NCBI GenBank assembly: GCA_964591275.1
Contig: CAZQAE010000049.1
Coordinates: 1 to 37,118 of the forward strand
Source of the DNA: G963674685 sp964591275
GTDB taxonomy: Bacteria > Lernaellota > Lernaellaia > JACKCT01
Reading direction: 5' to 3'
Length of the DNA: 37,118 nucleotides
Part shown: positions 7,754-16,506 of the stretch, piece after piece
Layout of the letters: every line of letters begins with the position of its first letter
Position numbering within the stretch: position 1 is the first letter of the stretch
The notes under the pieces: model-generated
What the model was told of the DNA's origin: nothing
The model's input: only the letters and a program-made list of their open reading frames with translations
The model's database searches: none
Program-made: the position numbers and the translations under genes

Positions 7754-8728
7754 GTGGCAGGACAAATCACCGACGTTCCGGGCTTGCTGGTGGGTTGCGC
7801 CGAGGATATTGAGGCGATGACCGGTCTCACCGTCATTTTGTGCGGCGAAGGAGCCGTTTTCGCAGCCAGGATGCTTGGCGCCGCTACTTCCACGCGGCAG
7901 GCCGACGCGGGCCGATGCGAACATCTTGTCGAAAAGGCGCACGCCATCTGCCTGACCGGCGGCTCGGCTTTCGGCCTGGGCGCCTCAGATGGCGTGATGG
8001 AGTGCCTGCGCGCAAAGGGCATCGGAAACAAAGTGCGGGATATGGTTATCCCAACGGTTCCGACGGCGGCGCTTTTTGATCTTGGCGTGGGGGAAAAACG
8101 CCGGGTTCCCGATGCGAAAATGGCCTTGCGGGCCTGCGAAGCGGCCGGAAAAGATTTCCGCCGCGGCAGCGTCGGCGCGGGATGCGGCGCGACCGTGGGC
8201 AAAACGCTCGGACCGCAATGGTTGATGAAAGGAGGACAGGGCACGGCCTCTTTCAAAACGCGAAGCGGCGTAGTGGTCGGAGCGCTTGCGGCGGTGAACG
8301 CCTTTGGCGATGTGGTGGACGCCGAAAGTCAGGAGATCCTCGCCGGAGCAAGGAACCCGGATTATCCCGATCAATTCGCGGACATTCCCGGTCGTTTGGG
8401 AACTGAAATTTCCGCCATCAATCCCTCCCCTTTGGAAAACACAACTTTGGCGGTGATTGCGATAGGCGGCGAATTGGATAAGCGGGCGCTGACCCGCGTG
8501 TGCGTGATGGCGAGTGCGGGCTTGGCCCGCGCGATTGTCCCTTCTCATTGCGCCTTCGACGGCGACGTACTTTTCGCACTGGCGACCGGCGGGGCGGCGG
8601 TCAATGAAAATGAGGTCGGACATCTGGCGGCCAAAGCCCTCGCATCAGCCGTGGCCGACGCGGTCCGCCACGCCGACGGATTCGACCGGATCCCGGATCG
8701 CCGGATCATCGGCCACGCGGTTTTATGA
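7754..8728 (+). CDS. P1 family (S58, DmpA-like) peptidase/amidohydrolase
   Basis: Ntn-type hydrolase of the DmpA/endo-type 6-aminohexanoate oligomer hydrolase superfamily, which self-cleaves to expose an N-terminal Ser/Thr nucleophile and acts on D- or beta-amino acid peptides or amides. Seen here: CLTGGSAFGLGASDGVM (66-82), GSVGAGCGATVGK (138-150), GALAAVNAFGDVVD (176-189) and the processing block LENTTLAVIA (227-236), with Thr230/231 as the likely nucleophile. The C-terminal LARAIVPSH and FDGDVLFALATGG blocks are also typical. No signal peptide, so cytoplasmic. The start is GTG at 7754 with GGAG (7743-7746) seven bases upstream. The stop overlaps the next gene's ATG by four bases (ATGA). 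Confidence 0.88.
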   Translation: MAGQITDVPGLLVGCAEDIEAMTGLTVILCGEGAVFAARMLGAATSTRQADAGRCEHLVEKAHAICLTGGSAFGLGASDGVMECLRAKGIGNKVRDMVIPTVPTAALFDLGVGEKRRVPDAKMALRACEAAGKDFRRGSVGAGCGATVGKTLGPQWLMKGGQGTASFKTRSGVVVGALAAVNAFGDVVDAESQEILAGARNPDYPDQFADIPGRLGTEISAINPSPLENTTLAVIAIGGELDKRALTRVCVMASAGLARAIVPSHCAFDGDVLFALATGGAAVNENEVGHLAAKALASAVADAVRHADGFDRIPDRRIIGHAVL

Positions 8729-10017
8729 TGCAAAGATTGCGCGGTAATACGCGGTATCCGTTTCTGATAATCATCCTCGTGCTCGGGGCTACGCTACGCT
8801 TCTGGAATCTGGGCAAGACAAATTTCTGGGCCGATGAGGACATGTCCGTCGCCACGCAGTACCGTTCCGTTAGTGAAATCATCGACGAGCGCGTGCGGCG
8901 CAGTCCCCTCATCAACATTGAGCCTCCCGGTTATCATATCCTCAACAAAGCCGCGCAATGGATCGTTCCAACGCCCATAGACGCTTTCGAGGGACGATGG
9001 GGGCGCTTTGGTCTTCGCCTATTATCCGCGTTCGCCGGAATATTCTCAGTGTTTTTCATGTTTCAACTGGCGGCGTCATTTTGCGGAAGAGAAAAAGCCT
9101 GGGCGCCGGCTGCGCTGATGTCGTGCAGCTTTTACGCCGTTTACTACAGCCAGGAGAATCGGCCATATTCGCTGGTGGCGGCGCTGACGCTTTTGTCAAC
9201 GTGGCTTTTCGTCGAGGCGTTTTTCAAGGGGCGGCGGGCCTTGGCCGCGCCCTATGCCATATCGATTGCCGCCTTGTGTTACATGCACTACACAGCGATC
9301 CTTGCGCCGCTGATTCATCTGACGGCCTTCGTCGCGGTGTGGGTTTTGAAAGCCGATATGCCGGAAGACGATTTGTCGATCAGGCGCATTGAGAAGCGGG
9401 ATGTTATGGCATTCGGACTCGCAGGCCTGGGCGCGCTCATCCTCTTTGCGCCGTGGTTGCAGCATACTTTCAGTATCTCGGTGAATCCGGCGGATTATTT
9501 TAGCAGTGCACGGACTACAGCCGAAACCTTCCCCTATCTCAACTTCAACCTGAGTGTTTCCACACTCGCGCACTTCGGCTGCGGCGGGTGGTTGTCTGTT
9601 TTCACTTATGGCCCCATGGCCGCGTTGGGAATTTTCAGCGTTTGGAAAAAAAATAAATCCTTGGGAATCCTGGCGATCAGTTTTTATTTGCTTCCGCTCA
9701 TTTTTCTGACTTTCAATTCCCATTCGAGGTATATTCAGCCACGATATCTTATGGTGATCTTTCCCATGCACCAGCTTCTGGCGGGGGTGGGCGTGTTGGA
9801 ATCGGCGCAGCTGATCTCAAAATGGTCGCGGCGAATTCCGCGTATAACGCTCAGTGAAAAAAGACTTCGTCGCCTTGTGTTGGTTGCCATCTTCACTTTT
9901 CTGATAGCGATGAACCTATCGGCGCTTGGACCGTATTACGCGCGCGGTATCAAGTGCAGCTCGGAAAATTTCATTGAGCAAAAATTCTGCCGCGAATATC
10001 TGCTGTATATGGAATGA
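8725..10017 (+). CDS. GT39/ArnT-like membrane glycosyltransferase
   Basis: Integral membrane GT-C glycosyltransferase of the dolichyl-phosphate-mannose/ArnT-like (PMT_2) class, which moves a sugar from a polyprenyl phosphate donor to a lipid or protein acceptor on the periplasmic face. After the first membrane helix (residues about 12-26) comes FWADEDMSVA, the loop-1 motif with the Asp-Glu pair expected of the catalytic/metal site. QENRPYSL around 140-147 matches the conserved second luminal block of this superfamily. About nine to eleven hydrophobic segments follow. The ATG overlaps the stop of the P1 peptidase (ATGA), so it is co-translated with it. It ends in the short sequence CREYLLYME rather than a soluble domain. 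Donor and acceptor cannot be read from sequence. Confidence 0.8.
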   Translation: MMQRLRGNTRYPFLIIILVLGATLRFWNLGKTNFWADEDMSVATQYRSVSEIIDERVRRSPLINIEPPGYHILNKAAQWIVPTPIDAFEGRWGRFGLRLLSAFAGIFSVFFMFQLAASFCGREKAWAPAALMSCSFYAVYYSQENRPYSLVAALTLLSTWLFVEAFFKGRRALAAPYAISIAALCYMHYTAILAPLIHLTAFVAVWVLKADMPEDDLSIRRIEKRDVMAFGLAGLGALILFAPWLQHTFSISVNPADYFSSARTTAETFPYLNFNLSVSTLAHFGCGGWLSVFTYGPMAALGIFSVWKKNKSLGILAISFYLLPLIFLTFNSHSRYIQPRYLMVIFPMHQLLAGVGVLESAQLISKWSRRIPRITLSEKRLRRLVLVAIFTFLIAMNLSALGPYYARGIKCSSENFIEQKFCREYLLYME

Positions 10018-10251
10018 ACCTGAGCCTGGCCTTGCTGGAATGCACCGGTAAGGGGCGTAGGCCGGCCTGCTCGGGAATGAAACGATTTCATAAAATTTGT
10101 GGATCTTGGGAAAGGAACGCAGCCGCCCCCGGCGGTGCCGGTGTTTCTTTAACCAGGCAATCGTTGGCGCGATGGAAATGCTCAAAATTGACACGGCGCA
10201 TCAGGCTGTTAGACTTTTCGTTGTCGCTTTTGGAATATGGAGGGGTGAATC

Positions 10252-11343
10252 GTGTGCCTCATCGAATGTTTGCTCTACATTACCGCAGTTCTTGTGGCGG
10301 CGCCGGGTCTGGCTTATCTGTTCAGTCGGTATTATAAAATCGACCTCAAGCCCGACCTGACTCATTACCTGAAGACCTCAGACGACTGGGCGATTGCGCT
10401 GCATGAATACCGGCCTGCCGCTAATAAGGCGAAGCGCAAATACCCGGTCATCCTCTGCCACGGTCTGGCGGGAAATCATTTCGGTTTTGACTTCACGAAG
10501 GAGCTTTCCGTTGCGCGATACCTGGCTGCCCGGGGTCACCATGTCTTCGCTATAAATTTGCGCGGCGCGGGGGATTCGGGAAAAGCAGGACTTTTCAGCC
10601 GCAAGCGATACCGGTGGAATTTCGATTCTTATCTGCGTTACGACCTTCCCGCGTTTATTGACGGCGCCCTGCGTATTTCCGGCGCGGACAAGCTCCACTG
10701 GGTTGGGCATTCCATGGGCGGCATGTTGGGCTACGCAATCGCGCAAAATCTTGAAATCGGCCCGAAACTCGCTTCGGTTACGGCCATGTGCAGCCCCGGC
10801 AGGCTGGATCAGTTTCGGCCCTTTCTATTCGCCCGGCCGATCCTCGAACGTTTCCGGCGTTTTTATCTGGGCCGGATCACGCAGATATACACACCTTTGG
10901 CCGAGAGAATTCCGGCATTCATGAAGCTGCTGGGCTACGAGAATCTGCGACCGGGGCATTACGCCGTGGCATCGGCGAATCTGGCCGAAGACGTCCCCGT
11001 CAGTTTGCTGGAGCAGTTCGGCGATTGGGCTCAAAAAGGCGTTGTGGAAAGCGCTGACGGCGTGGACTACATCAAGGGACTGTCAAAGCTCACGCAGCCT
11101 TTTTGCATGTTCGCCGCGGATCAGGACATGACGGCTCCGCCGGAAACGGTGCGTGAGGTTTTCGATGGCATCGGCTCGAAGATCAAGTGCTTTCATCCCA
11201 TGGGCATTGTTTACGGCCATAAGGATTACTATGGGCACCTGACGCCGCTGATCGGCAAGGACGCCCCGGAGGAAAGTTTTCCGCTGTTGGCAAAATGGTT
11301 GGAGGAAGGATTTCAGGGGTCGAAAAAGAAAAGGGCTCGCTGA
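10252..11343 (+). CDS. Membrane-anchored alpha/beta hydrolase (lipase/esterase-like)
   Basis: Serine hydrolase with an N-terminal membrane segment (residues about 4-24) and then an alpha/beta hydrolase domain. Seen here: oxyanion-hole CHGLAGNHFGFD (69-80), NLRGAGDSG (102-110), nucleophile elbow HWVGHSMGGMLG (149-160) with Ser154, an acid-loop Asp in CMFAADQDMTAPP, and a C-terminal His in YGHKDYYGHL. The layout resembles lysosomal-acid-lipase-like and polyhydroxyalkanoate-depolymerase-like hydrolases. The start is GTG at 10252 with a strong site GGAGGGG (10239-10245) six bases upstream. It lies 234 bases after the GT39-like gene on the same strand; no clear hairpin is seen between them. The substrate is unknown, with a lipid ester plausible. 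Confidence 0.8.
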   Translation: MCLIECLLYITAVLVAAPGLAYLFSRYYKIDLKPDLTHYLKTSDDWAIALHEYRPAANKAKRKYPVILCHGLAGNHFGFDFTKELSVARYLAARGHHVFAINLRGAGDSGKAGLFSRKRYRWNFDSYLRYDLPAFIDGALRISGADKLHWVGHSMGGMLGYAIAQNLEIGPKLASVTAMCSPGRLDQFRPFLFARPILERFRRFYLGRITQIYTPLAERIPAFMKLLGYENLRPGHYAVASANLAEDVPVSLLEQFGDWAQKGVVESADGVDYIKGLSKLTQPFCMFAADQDMTAPPETVREVFDGIGSKIKCFHPMGIVYGHKDYYGHLTPLIGKDAPEESFPLLAKWLEEGFQGSKKKRAR

Positions 11344-11449
11344 AAATACTGAGCAAAGATACTTGAAATTCTTCAGGATCAAATGATTTGAGATTTGAGG
11401 GTTTGAGACATGGCTCTTTGGGCAAAGAAGATATTTGCCTCCGGCGCCT

Positions 11450-13855
11450 CTACTGCCTTTCAACCCTGGCGGTGCTGATCTTCGCGGCGTGACTGTTTGT
11501 CGAGGCTTCAGCGCTTTGAAAGAGAATGAAACTGGTAGCCTCGGATGACCAAATGCGAAGGGTGTTTCCCTGTCGATAATACTGCAGATCGCTGTCCCCG
11601 CCGATTTCCAGGGGTTCTTGCGTGGTAACGAGAAGCTCGTTGCCTCCCGGACCGAAAGAGAAGGTCCACAATCCCGGCCTGTATTCCATGAGCACACGGT
11701 TGGGCTGTCCGACCACGAATGCCGGATCGTTTTCCATCTGCAGGCTTCCCGGTCCTTCCATATAAAACAGACCGCCTTCATTGTCCTGGTTCATGCGTAT
11801 GAAAAGCAGTTGCAGGCTGGTGCTGATTTGAATCGAGCCTGTGTCTTCCGGAGCCAGGACGTAATGCCGTTCCCCGGTCTGCGTCAGGGCGAAATCGCTC
11901 GTGTCGCTTTGGATGCGGCAGGCCGCCGCATGAGCCAGTGGAATGCTTTCAAAGGTCAGCGGCTGCTCGCCGTTATCAGGGTCATAAGGAAGGGCGACCG
12001 TGATAAACGCGGCCTGTTCGGCCTCCTCGGCTTCCACGTAGAGCGTAGAATGCAGGTTTTTATGCATCCATTGAAAGCCGTGTACGTTTTCCAGTTCCGT
12101 CAGCGTGATGTCTGACAAGTCGGATATGACGTGTACATCCACCGCCGCATCGCCGCGATCCCAGGTGGCGCCATCGCCATGCATAATAAAAGGATCGCCC
12201 GTGTCGCCGCCGGCCAGTCCGTGCCAGTACATGCCGAAAGGTCGGGGACGATTGGCTGTCATGCGATCGAAGACGACCAGATAGTCCTCGTCGCAAAAGA
12301 GCATCGTGCGTTCGAAATCACAATCGAGCCATGAGCTGTAAGCTTTCGCAAAGGGCATGCCGCCAAAGGCCATGCCATCGGAAAACCAGGCGCTTTGGCC
12401 GCCCACGCCCACGCCCAAAATGATCGGGAAGATCGGTCCGCTGCCCCAAACTGTCGGGATATTGTGATGCTCGGGCATCATAACGTCCGCGTGCTCTTCC
12501 CAGGCCACGTAGCCCGGATCAATCAAGAGGTATTTGCCACGGGCGAAAAAGGTGACGGACAGATTTTCGATATGCTCATGTCCGGCGCCCGTCACGCGCG
12601 TCTTCCCATTTTCGGCGACCATCATCGCGAAGCTGTCGTCTTCATCCCAGCCGGAACGATAAATGGCGAGGCCCGAATCAGGCATATAGAAATGGCGACC
12701 GAAAAGAAGTCCCGGCGGCGCGGCCTGCAGCGTGTCGTCCCAGGCGGCGATAAAGTCCACATCCAGGTCGATAATCCAGTTCGTGTTCATCGGATAGGAA
12801 GGATTCTCCAGCCAGTCCCAGGCGTAAATCCGGTTCTGGTAAATTCCCGCAGTCAAGCCGACTAACGAGGCTCTCCAGAAGGAATCATCCAGGGGAGCAA
12901 AGCGACCGTTTGGCATGCGCATCTTGATGTACCAGTCATGCATTTCGATCAATATCGGATTGTCGAGGTGATTGGTCACAAACATCAATCTCCAGGAGCA
13001 ATCCGGGCCGGACACGCAGAATCTGCGCTTGGCGAACCAGCCGTCCTGGCCGTCGAGGCGGTTGAAGGCCAGCATGAAGGGAAGGTGGTTGGCCGCGCTG
13101 TACATTCCGTAATACGGTCCTTCGCCGACAACACCATTTTCATCGGTCATCCAGCCCAGGAGCGTACCCGCAAGCTCTGTGTGTCCGTAAGAAAACCACT
13201 TGAGCGCATCTTCCCGCTGATTGAGCGTCAGACCGGCTATTCCGATGGCCGATGCCACTTTGGTGTGGTGATTGTTCATGGCAATAAAGGAAAACAGAGC
13301 CAGCATGTCTATGTAGTCGGCGTAGAAATTGGCGACCATCGCCCCCAGCCGCTCTTCGATGTCCACCAGTCGCTCCGAGTCCACAAGGTTTGTTCCGGCC
13401 AGAATATCGAAGGCTTGGCACAATACCAGGATCGCCTCGGCGATGTGGATGTCGTCGTCGATCAGTTCCATATCCCAGGGAGCAAACTCCGTCGCCAAAA
13501 CTTCCAGGATGCCGGCTGTCTTTTTCGCCATGTCAGGATCGCCGTCCACCCAGGCGACAAATGCCGCAGCCTTGGCAATGTTGCCGTTTTGGGTTTCGCG
13601 GGCGTAATCATACTCGGGCGGAATGTTCGCGTTGTAACTGCGCTGGGCGCGGGCGCGGACGCGCTGCATGAGCGTGGCGTATGGCTCCCGCCCGAGGCGC
13701 TCGCGGATTGGCTCCAGATCCTGTGGCCCGAACATAAGCCGCGGGCGTTCGGTGATCTCGGGACGCCAGGGACCGGTCGGTTCGCCTTGCGCTAAAACCA
13801 TGGCGGGCAAAGTCGGAATCAGCAAAATAATGAAAAGTACAATTAAGCGACGCAT
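11450..13855 (-). CDS. Secreted heparinase II/III-family polysaccharide lyase-like protein
   Basis: An 801-residue exported protein with a signal peptide at 1-22 (ends in AMVLAQG). Residues about 40-360 form an alpha-helical toroid and the rest a beta-sandwich, the fold of heparinase II/III and alginate-lyase type enzymes. Catalytic-type residues can be seen: MNNHHTKVA (193-201, the Asn-His pair), GEGPYYGMY (244-252, the tyrosine), and GAGHEHIENLS (424-434, the sandwich-domain His). The IDPGYV block just after also matches. The likely reaction is beta-elimination on a uronic-acid polysaccharide in the periplasm or outside the cell, but the glycan is unknown. The ATG at 13855 has GGAAGG six bases upstream. 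It converges with the hydrolase gene ending at 11343, and no strong terminator is visible in the 106-base gap. Confidence 0.85.
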   Translation of the reverse strand: MRRLIVLFIILLIPTLPAMVLAQGEPTGPWRPEITERPRLMFGPQDLEPIRERLGREPYATLMQRVRARAQRSYNANIPPEYDYARETQNGNIAKAAAFVAWVDGDPDMAKKTAGILEVLATEFAPWDMELIDDDIHIAEAILVLCQAFDILAGTNLVDSERLVDIEERLGAMVANFYADYIDMLALFSFIAMNNHHTKVASAIGIAGLTLNQREDALKWFSYGHTELAGTLLGWMTDENGVVGEGPYYGMYSAANHLPFMLAFNRLDGQDGWFAKRRFCVSGPDCSWRLMFVTNHLDNPILIEMHDWYIKMRMPNGRFAPLDDSFWRASLVGLTAGIYQNRIYAWDWLENPSYPMNTNWIIDLDVDFIAAWDDTLQAAPPGLLFGRHFYMPDSGLAIYRSGWDEDDSFAMMVAENGKTRVTGAGHEHIENLSVTFFARGKYLLIDPGYVAWEEHADVMMPEHHNIPTVWGSGPIFPIILGVGVGGQSAWFSDGMAFGGMPFAKAYSSWLDCDFERTMLFCDEDYLVVFDRMTANRPRPFGMYWHGLAGGDTGDPFIMHGDGATWDRGDAAVDVHVISDLSDITLTELENVHGFQWMHKNLHSTLYVEAEEAEQAAFITVALPYDPDNGEQPLTFESIPLAHAAACRIQSDTSDFALTQTGERHYVLAPEDTGSIQISTSLQLLFIRMNQDNEGGLFYMEGPGSLQMENDPAFVVGQPNRVLMEYRPGLWTFSFGPGGNELLVTTQEPLEIGGDSDLQYYRQGNTLRIWSSEATSFILFQSAEASTNSHAAKISTARVERQ

Positions 13856-14045
13856 AGCCAGCCTTCCGCTCTGAGTGAAGCATCGTTTACAGGCGAAGCC
13901 ATTTTAGCATGAATCGAAGTGGCTTTGCACGGGGCTAAACCCAAATTGTCCGTTGCGTGAAAATTTTACGAATGACAACGTATCGATTCCTTTTACAAAT
14001 TCGGTTAAAGTGGAGGCGCGTATTGATGGGGAAATTGAGCGGGGC

Positions 14046-15353
14046 ATGAGCTTGTCAAAAAAACAAAAGTCGTTTCGCGTCCAAACCGTTGGCTGCAAGG
14101 TCAACCAGGTGGATTCCGCCGCCTTGGTTCGTGATTTGCGTGATTGCGGTTTGCGTGAGGCTGGCAAAGACGAACACGCGGATGTTTGCGTGGTCAATTC
14201 CTGCACGGTGACTATCGGCGCCGATCGCGACGTGCGCAAAAAAATTTCCAGGGCCAGACGCGAGAATCCCGAAAGCCTTATCGTTCTGACCGGATGTCTT
14301 TCCTCCGAGGGCCATTCCGCGCAGGAGGATTCGGACATCGTCGTGGGAAACGAGGGCAAGCCGCTGCTCGCGCGGATGATCATGGACAAGTTGAAAGAAG
14401 ATTCGAAAACAAGCGCCGCCGGCGCAAGGCAGAAAATTTACGGCGGTCGGGCATGGAATGTATTCGGTCGGGCGCGAGCTTTCATAAAGGTGCAGGACGG
14501 CTGCAACTGGAATTGCGCGTATTGCATTGTCCCCACGGTTCGGGGCAAAAGCCGCAGCCGCGAGGTCGCCGAAGTGATCGAGGATGTGCGCGGCGCTGCG
14601 GCTGAAGGCTTCGCCGAGGTTGTATTGACGGGGATTCACATCGGCCTGTACGGAAACGACCTGGGAGAAAACAGGGGGTTGGCGGACCTCGTCCACGCCA
14701 TATTAAATGATACGGATATCGAGCGCTTGCGCATTTCCTCCATCGAGCCGACGGAGGTCAGCGAAAACCTCATTCACATAATGGCGACCCGGCCCCGCCT
14801 GTGTCCGCATTTTCACATCCCCGCGCAATCCGGCGACGACGAAATCCTGCGCCGCATGGGAAGGCCCTATACGCGCGATCAATTTTTGAAGATCACCCAT
14901 CAAATTGCCGATCAGGTTCCCGGTGTTTTGATCGGAACGGACCTCATCGCCGGTTTCCCCGGAGAAAGCGAGGAGGCATTTCAAAATTCGCTCCGGCTCG
15001 TGGAAGAATCGCCGATTAAACATCTGCATGTTTTCACGTACTCCGAGCGCCCCGGCACGAGAGCGGCGTCCATGCCGGACCAGATTGAGCCGCAGGTGCG
15101 ACGACATAGATGCAATCGCCTTCGCGAAGTCGGTCGGAAAAAATTCAATGCCTTCAAAAAAGCGCAAGCGGGAAAGCGCTGCAAGATTCTGGTCATTAAG
15201 AAAGTTGGCGAAAACTGTTTTGAAGGCTTGACGCGTAATTACCTGCCCGTGCTCATGAAAGGCTCCTTCGAGATTGCCCGGGAATATGAACTGCTCATCC
15301 GAGGCTACGAGGAAAAGAAGAACGCTGGAATTCTCGTGACGGGACCGGAATAA
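14046..15353 (+). CDS. mtaB: tRNA t6A37 methylthiotransferase MtaB
   Basis: Radical-SAM methylthiotransferase that converts N6-threonylcarbamoyladenosine-37 of ANN-decoding tRNAs to its 2-methylthio form. N-terminal MTTase domain: TVGCKVNQVDS (14-24), VVNSCTVT (49-56) and VLTGCL (80-85) give the three cysteines (17, 53, 84) of the auxiliary 4Fe-4S cluster; the CKVNQ form is typical of MtaB rather than MiaB. Radical-SAM cluster: CNWNCAYC (153-160). The C-terminus carries a TRAM-like segment (AGKRCKILVIKK onward) for tRNA binding. I chose ATG 14046. An in-frame TTG at 13953 would add 31 residues unlike the family, and the site before 14046 is weak (GAGCGGGG). The gene precedes the selenoprotein-type MsrA by about 190 bases. 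Confidence 0.92.
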   Translation: MSLSKKQKSFRVQTVGCKVNQVDSAALVRDLRDCGLREAGKDEHADVCVVNSCTVTIGADRDVRKKISRARRENPESLIVLTGCLSSEGHSAQEDSDIVVGNEGKPLLARMIMDKLKEDSKTSAAGARQKIYGGRAWNVFGRARAFIKVQDGCNWNCAYCIVPTVRGKSRSREVAEVIEDVRGAAAEGFAEVVLTGIHIGLYGNDLGENRGLADLVHAILNDTDIERLRISSIEPTEVSENLIHIMATRPRLCPHFHIPAQSGDDEILRRMGRPYTRDQFLKITHQIADQVPGVLIGTDLIAGFPGESEEAFQNSLRLVEESPIKHLHVFTYSERPGTRAASMPDQIEPQVRRHRCNRLREVGRKKFNAFKKAQAGKRCKILVIKKVGENCFEGLTRNYLPVLMKGSFEIAREYELLIRGYEEKKNAGILVTGPE

Positions 15354-15434
15354 GCCACTCCCATTCAACGCAGTATCCATATGTATATTTTGTTGGGGAT
15401 ATTTTTTGCTGGCCTTTAAAGGGTTTTGCTTTCA

Positions 15435-15465
15435 AATGACCATTTGCCCTCGCGCAAGGGTCATT
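15435..15465. repeat. Inverted repeat in the mtaB-msrA gap
   Basis: AATGACC (15435-15441) and GGTCATT (15459-15465) are exact reverse complements across 17 bases, with a further CCC/GGG pair inside. It lies about 80 bases before the MsrA start and 82 bases after the mtaB stop. There is no T-run after it, so an intrinsic terminator is not well supported; an operator or a structured leader for msrA is possible. This is seen directly, the role is inference. Confidence 0.45.
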
Positions 15466-15542
15466 ACAATTTTCACAATAATTCAAGCACCTGAGCACTA
15501 CCCTACTGTATTCTACCATTGAATTATCGAGAGGGAAGAGCC

Positions 15543-16409
15543 ATGTTTCTCCAGCAGAACCTAATAAAAACCCGATGGCGCCGCCAAAAGATACGCCCCA
15601 TCGATTTCCTGATAGCCGCTATTGTGGCTTGGATTGGAATCGTTGTAGTTTCTGCTCCAGATGCTGATGCCACGCAAAATCAGGCATCGAAGGGAAAAGA
15701 AGATATGCAGTCAGCATTAAACCATAAAGACATTAGTACGATACCGCCGATTGACGTATCGCAACCCCTGGTATTTGAGACCGCCACTTTCGGCCTTGGG
15801 TGATTCTGGGGGCACGACTCCCGGTTCGGGGGCCTGAAAGGCGTGATCAGAACCCGCGTCGGATACGCCGGCGGCGCCAAGTCCAATCCCACTTACCGAT
15901 CGCTCGGCGATCATACGGAAACCCTTCAGGTGGATTTCGATCCGAAAATCATTTCCTACAATGAACTTTTGGAGGTCTTTTGGAGCAGCCACAATCCGAC
16001 ATCCCGGACCTGGTCGAAGCAATATAGGTCCATCATTTTGGCTCACAATGACCGGCAAAAAGTCATGGCCGACGAAAGCATGGCGGATCGTGAAAAACGC
16101 TACGGACGCAAAGTTTTTACGAAGATCAAAGCTCTCGGAAATTTTTATCGGGCGGAGGACTACCATCAGAAATATCGCCTAAGGCAAAATTCGCGACTGA
16201 TGAAGGAGTTTGCGGCGATGTACCCAGAGGCAGAAGATTTCACCGATTCGACAGCGGCGGCGCGAATCAACGCCTATCTCGGCGGACAAGGCAGCGCCGA
16301 TGTATTCAATGCGGAAATCGATTCGTATGGGTTATCGAAAGAATCCATTATTCGTTTGAAGCAAAGCACTAGCTTTGGTGATGATGCATGCAGCCAATCG
16401 TGTTCCTAA
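15543..16409 (+). CDS. msrA: Membrane-anchored peptide methionine sulfoxide reductase MsrA with UGA (Sec) at the catalytic position
   Basis: Reduces methionine-S-sulfoxide in proteins. Read through the in-frame UGA at 15801-15803, the protein has 288 residues: a basic N-end, one membrane helix (about 20-37), a periplasm-facing linker (about 38-78) and a full MsrA domain. The active site reads ATFGLG-U-FWGHDSRFG, where the family has GCFW, so U87 replaces the catalytic cysteine exactly. Downstream sequence is standard MsrA: RTRVGYAGG, NPTYRSLGDHTETLQVDFDP, FWSSHNPTS and KYRLRQ. Two C-terminal cysteines (ACSQSC) could serve as resolving residues. ATG 15543 has GAGGGAAGAG just upstream; a TTG at 15519 is less likely. 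Both halves share one frame with no other stop, so selenocysteine insertion fits better than decay. A nonsense mutation is the alternative. Confidence 0.87.
15815..15832 (+). promoter_or_regulatory. Candidate bacterial SECIS hairpin downstream of the msrA UGA
   Basis: CTCCCGGTTCGGGGG (15818-15832) can form a stem of CCC (15820-15822) with GGG (15828-15830), closed below by C18-G31 with U19 bulged, and with an apical loop GGUUC (15823-15827). The loop GGU lies 20-22 bases after the UGA. From memory of the E. coli fdhF SECIS, its bulged U, three-base-pair upper stem and GGU loop occupy nearly the same distances. The same RNA encodes DSRFGG of MsrA, as expected for bacterial SECIS elements, which sit inside the coding sequence. 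This was read by eye, not folded. Confidence 0.6.
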
Positions 16410-16506
16410 TGGAGGCGAAAAGAAGCCTGGGCATTAGAGAGCGATTGATGAGATATTAATAAACTGTGATTTGAGTAATTTTAATTCAAGTCAGCATGGA
16501 GTAAAG

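Noticed and set aside
15843..16409. MsrA starting at GTG 15843 as a separate gene
   Set aside because: It would lack the GCFW active site, has no ribosome site, and continues exactly the frame of the upstream half. The read-through form explains both.
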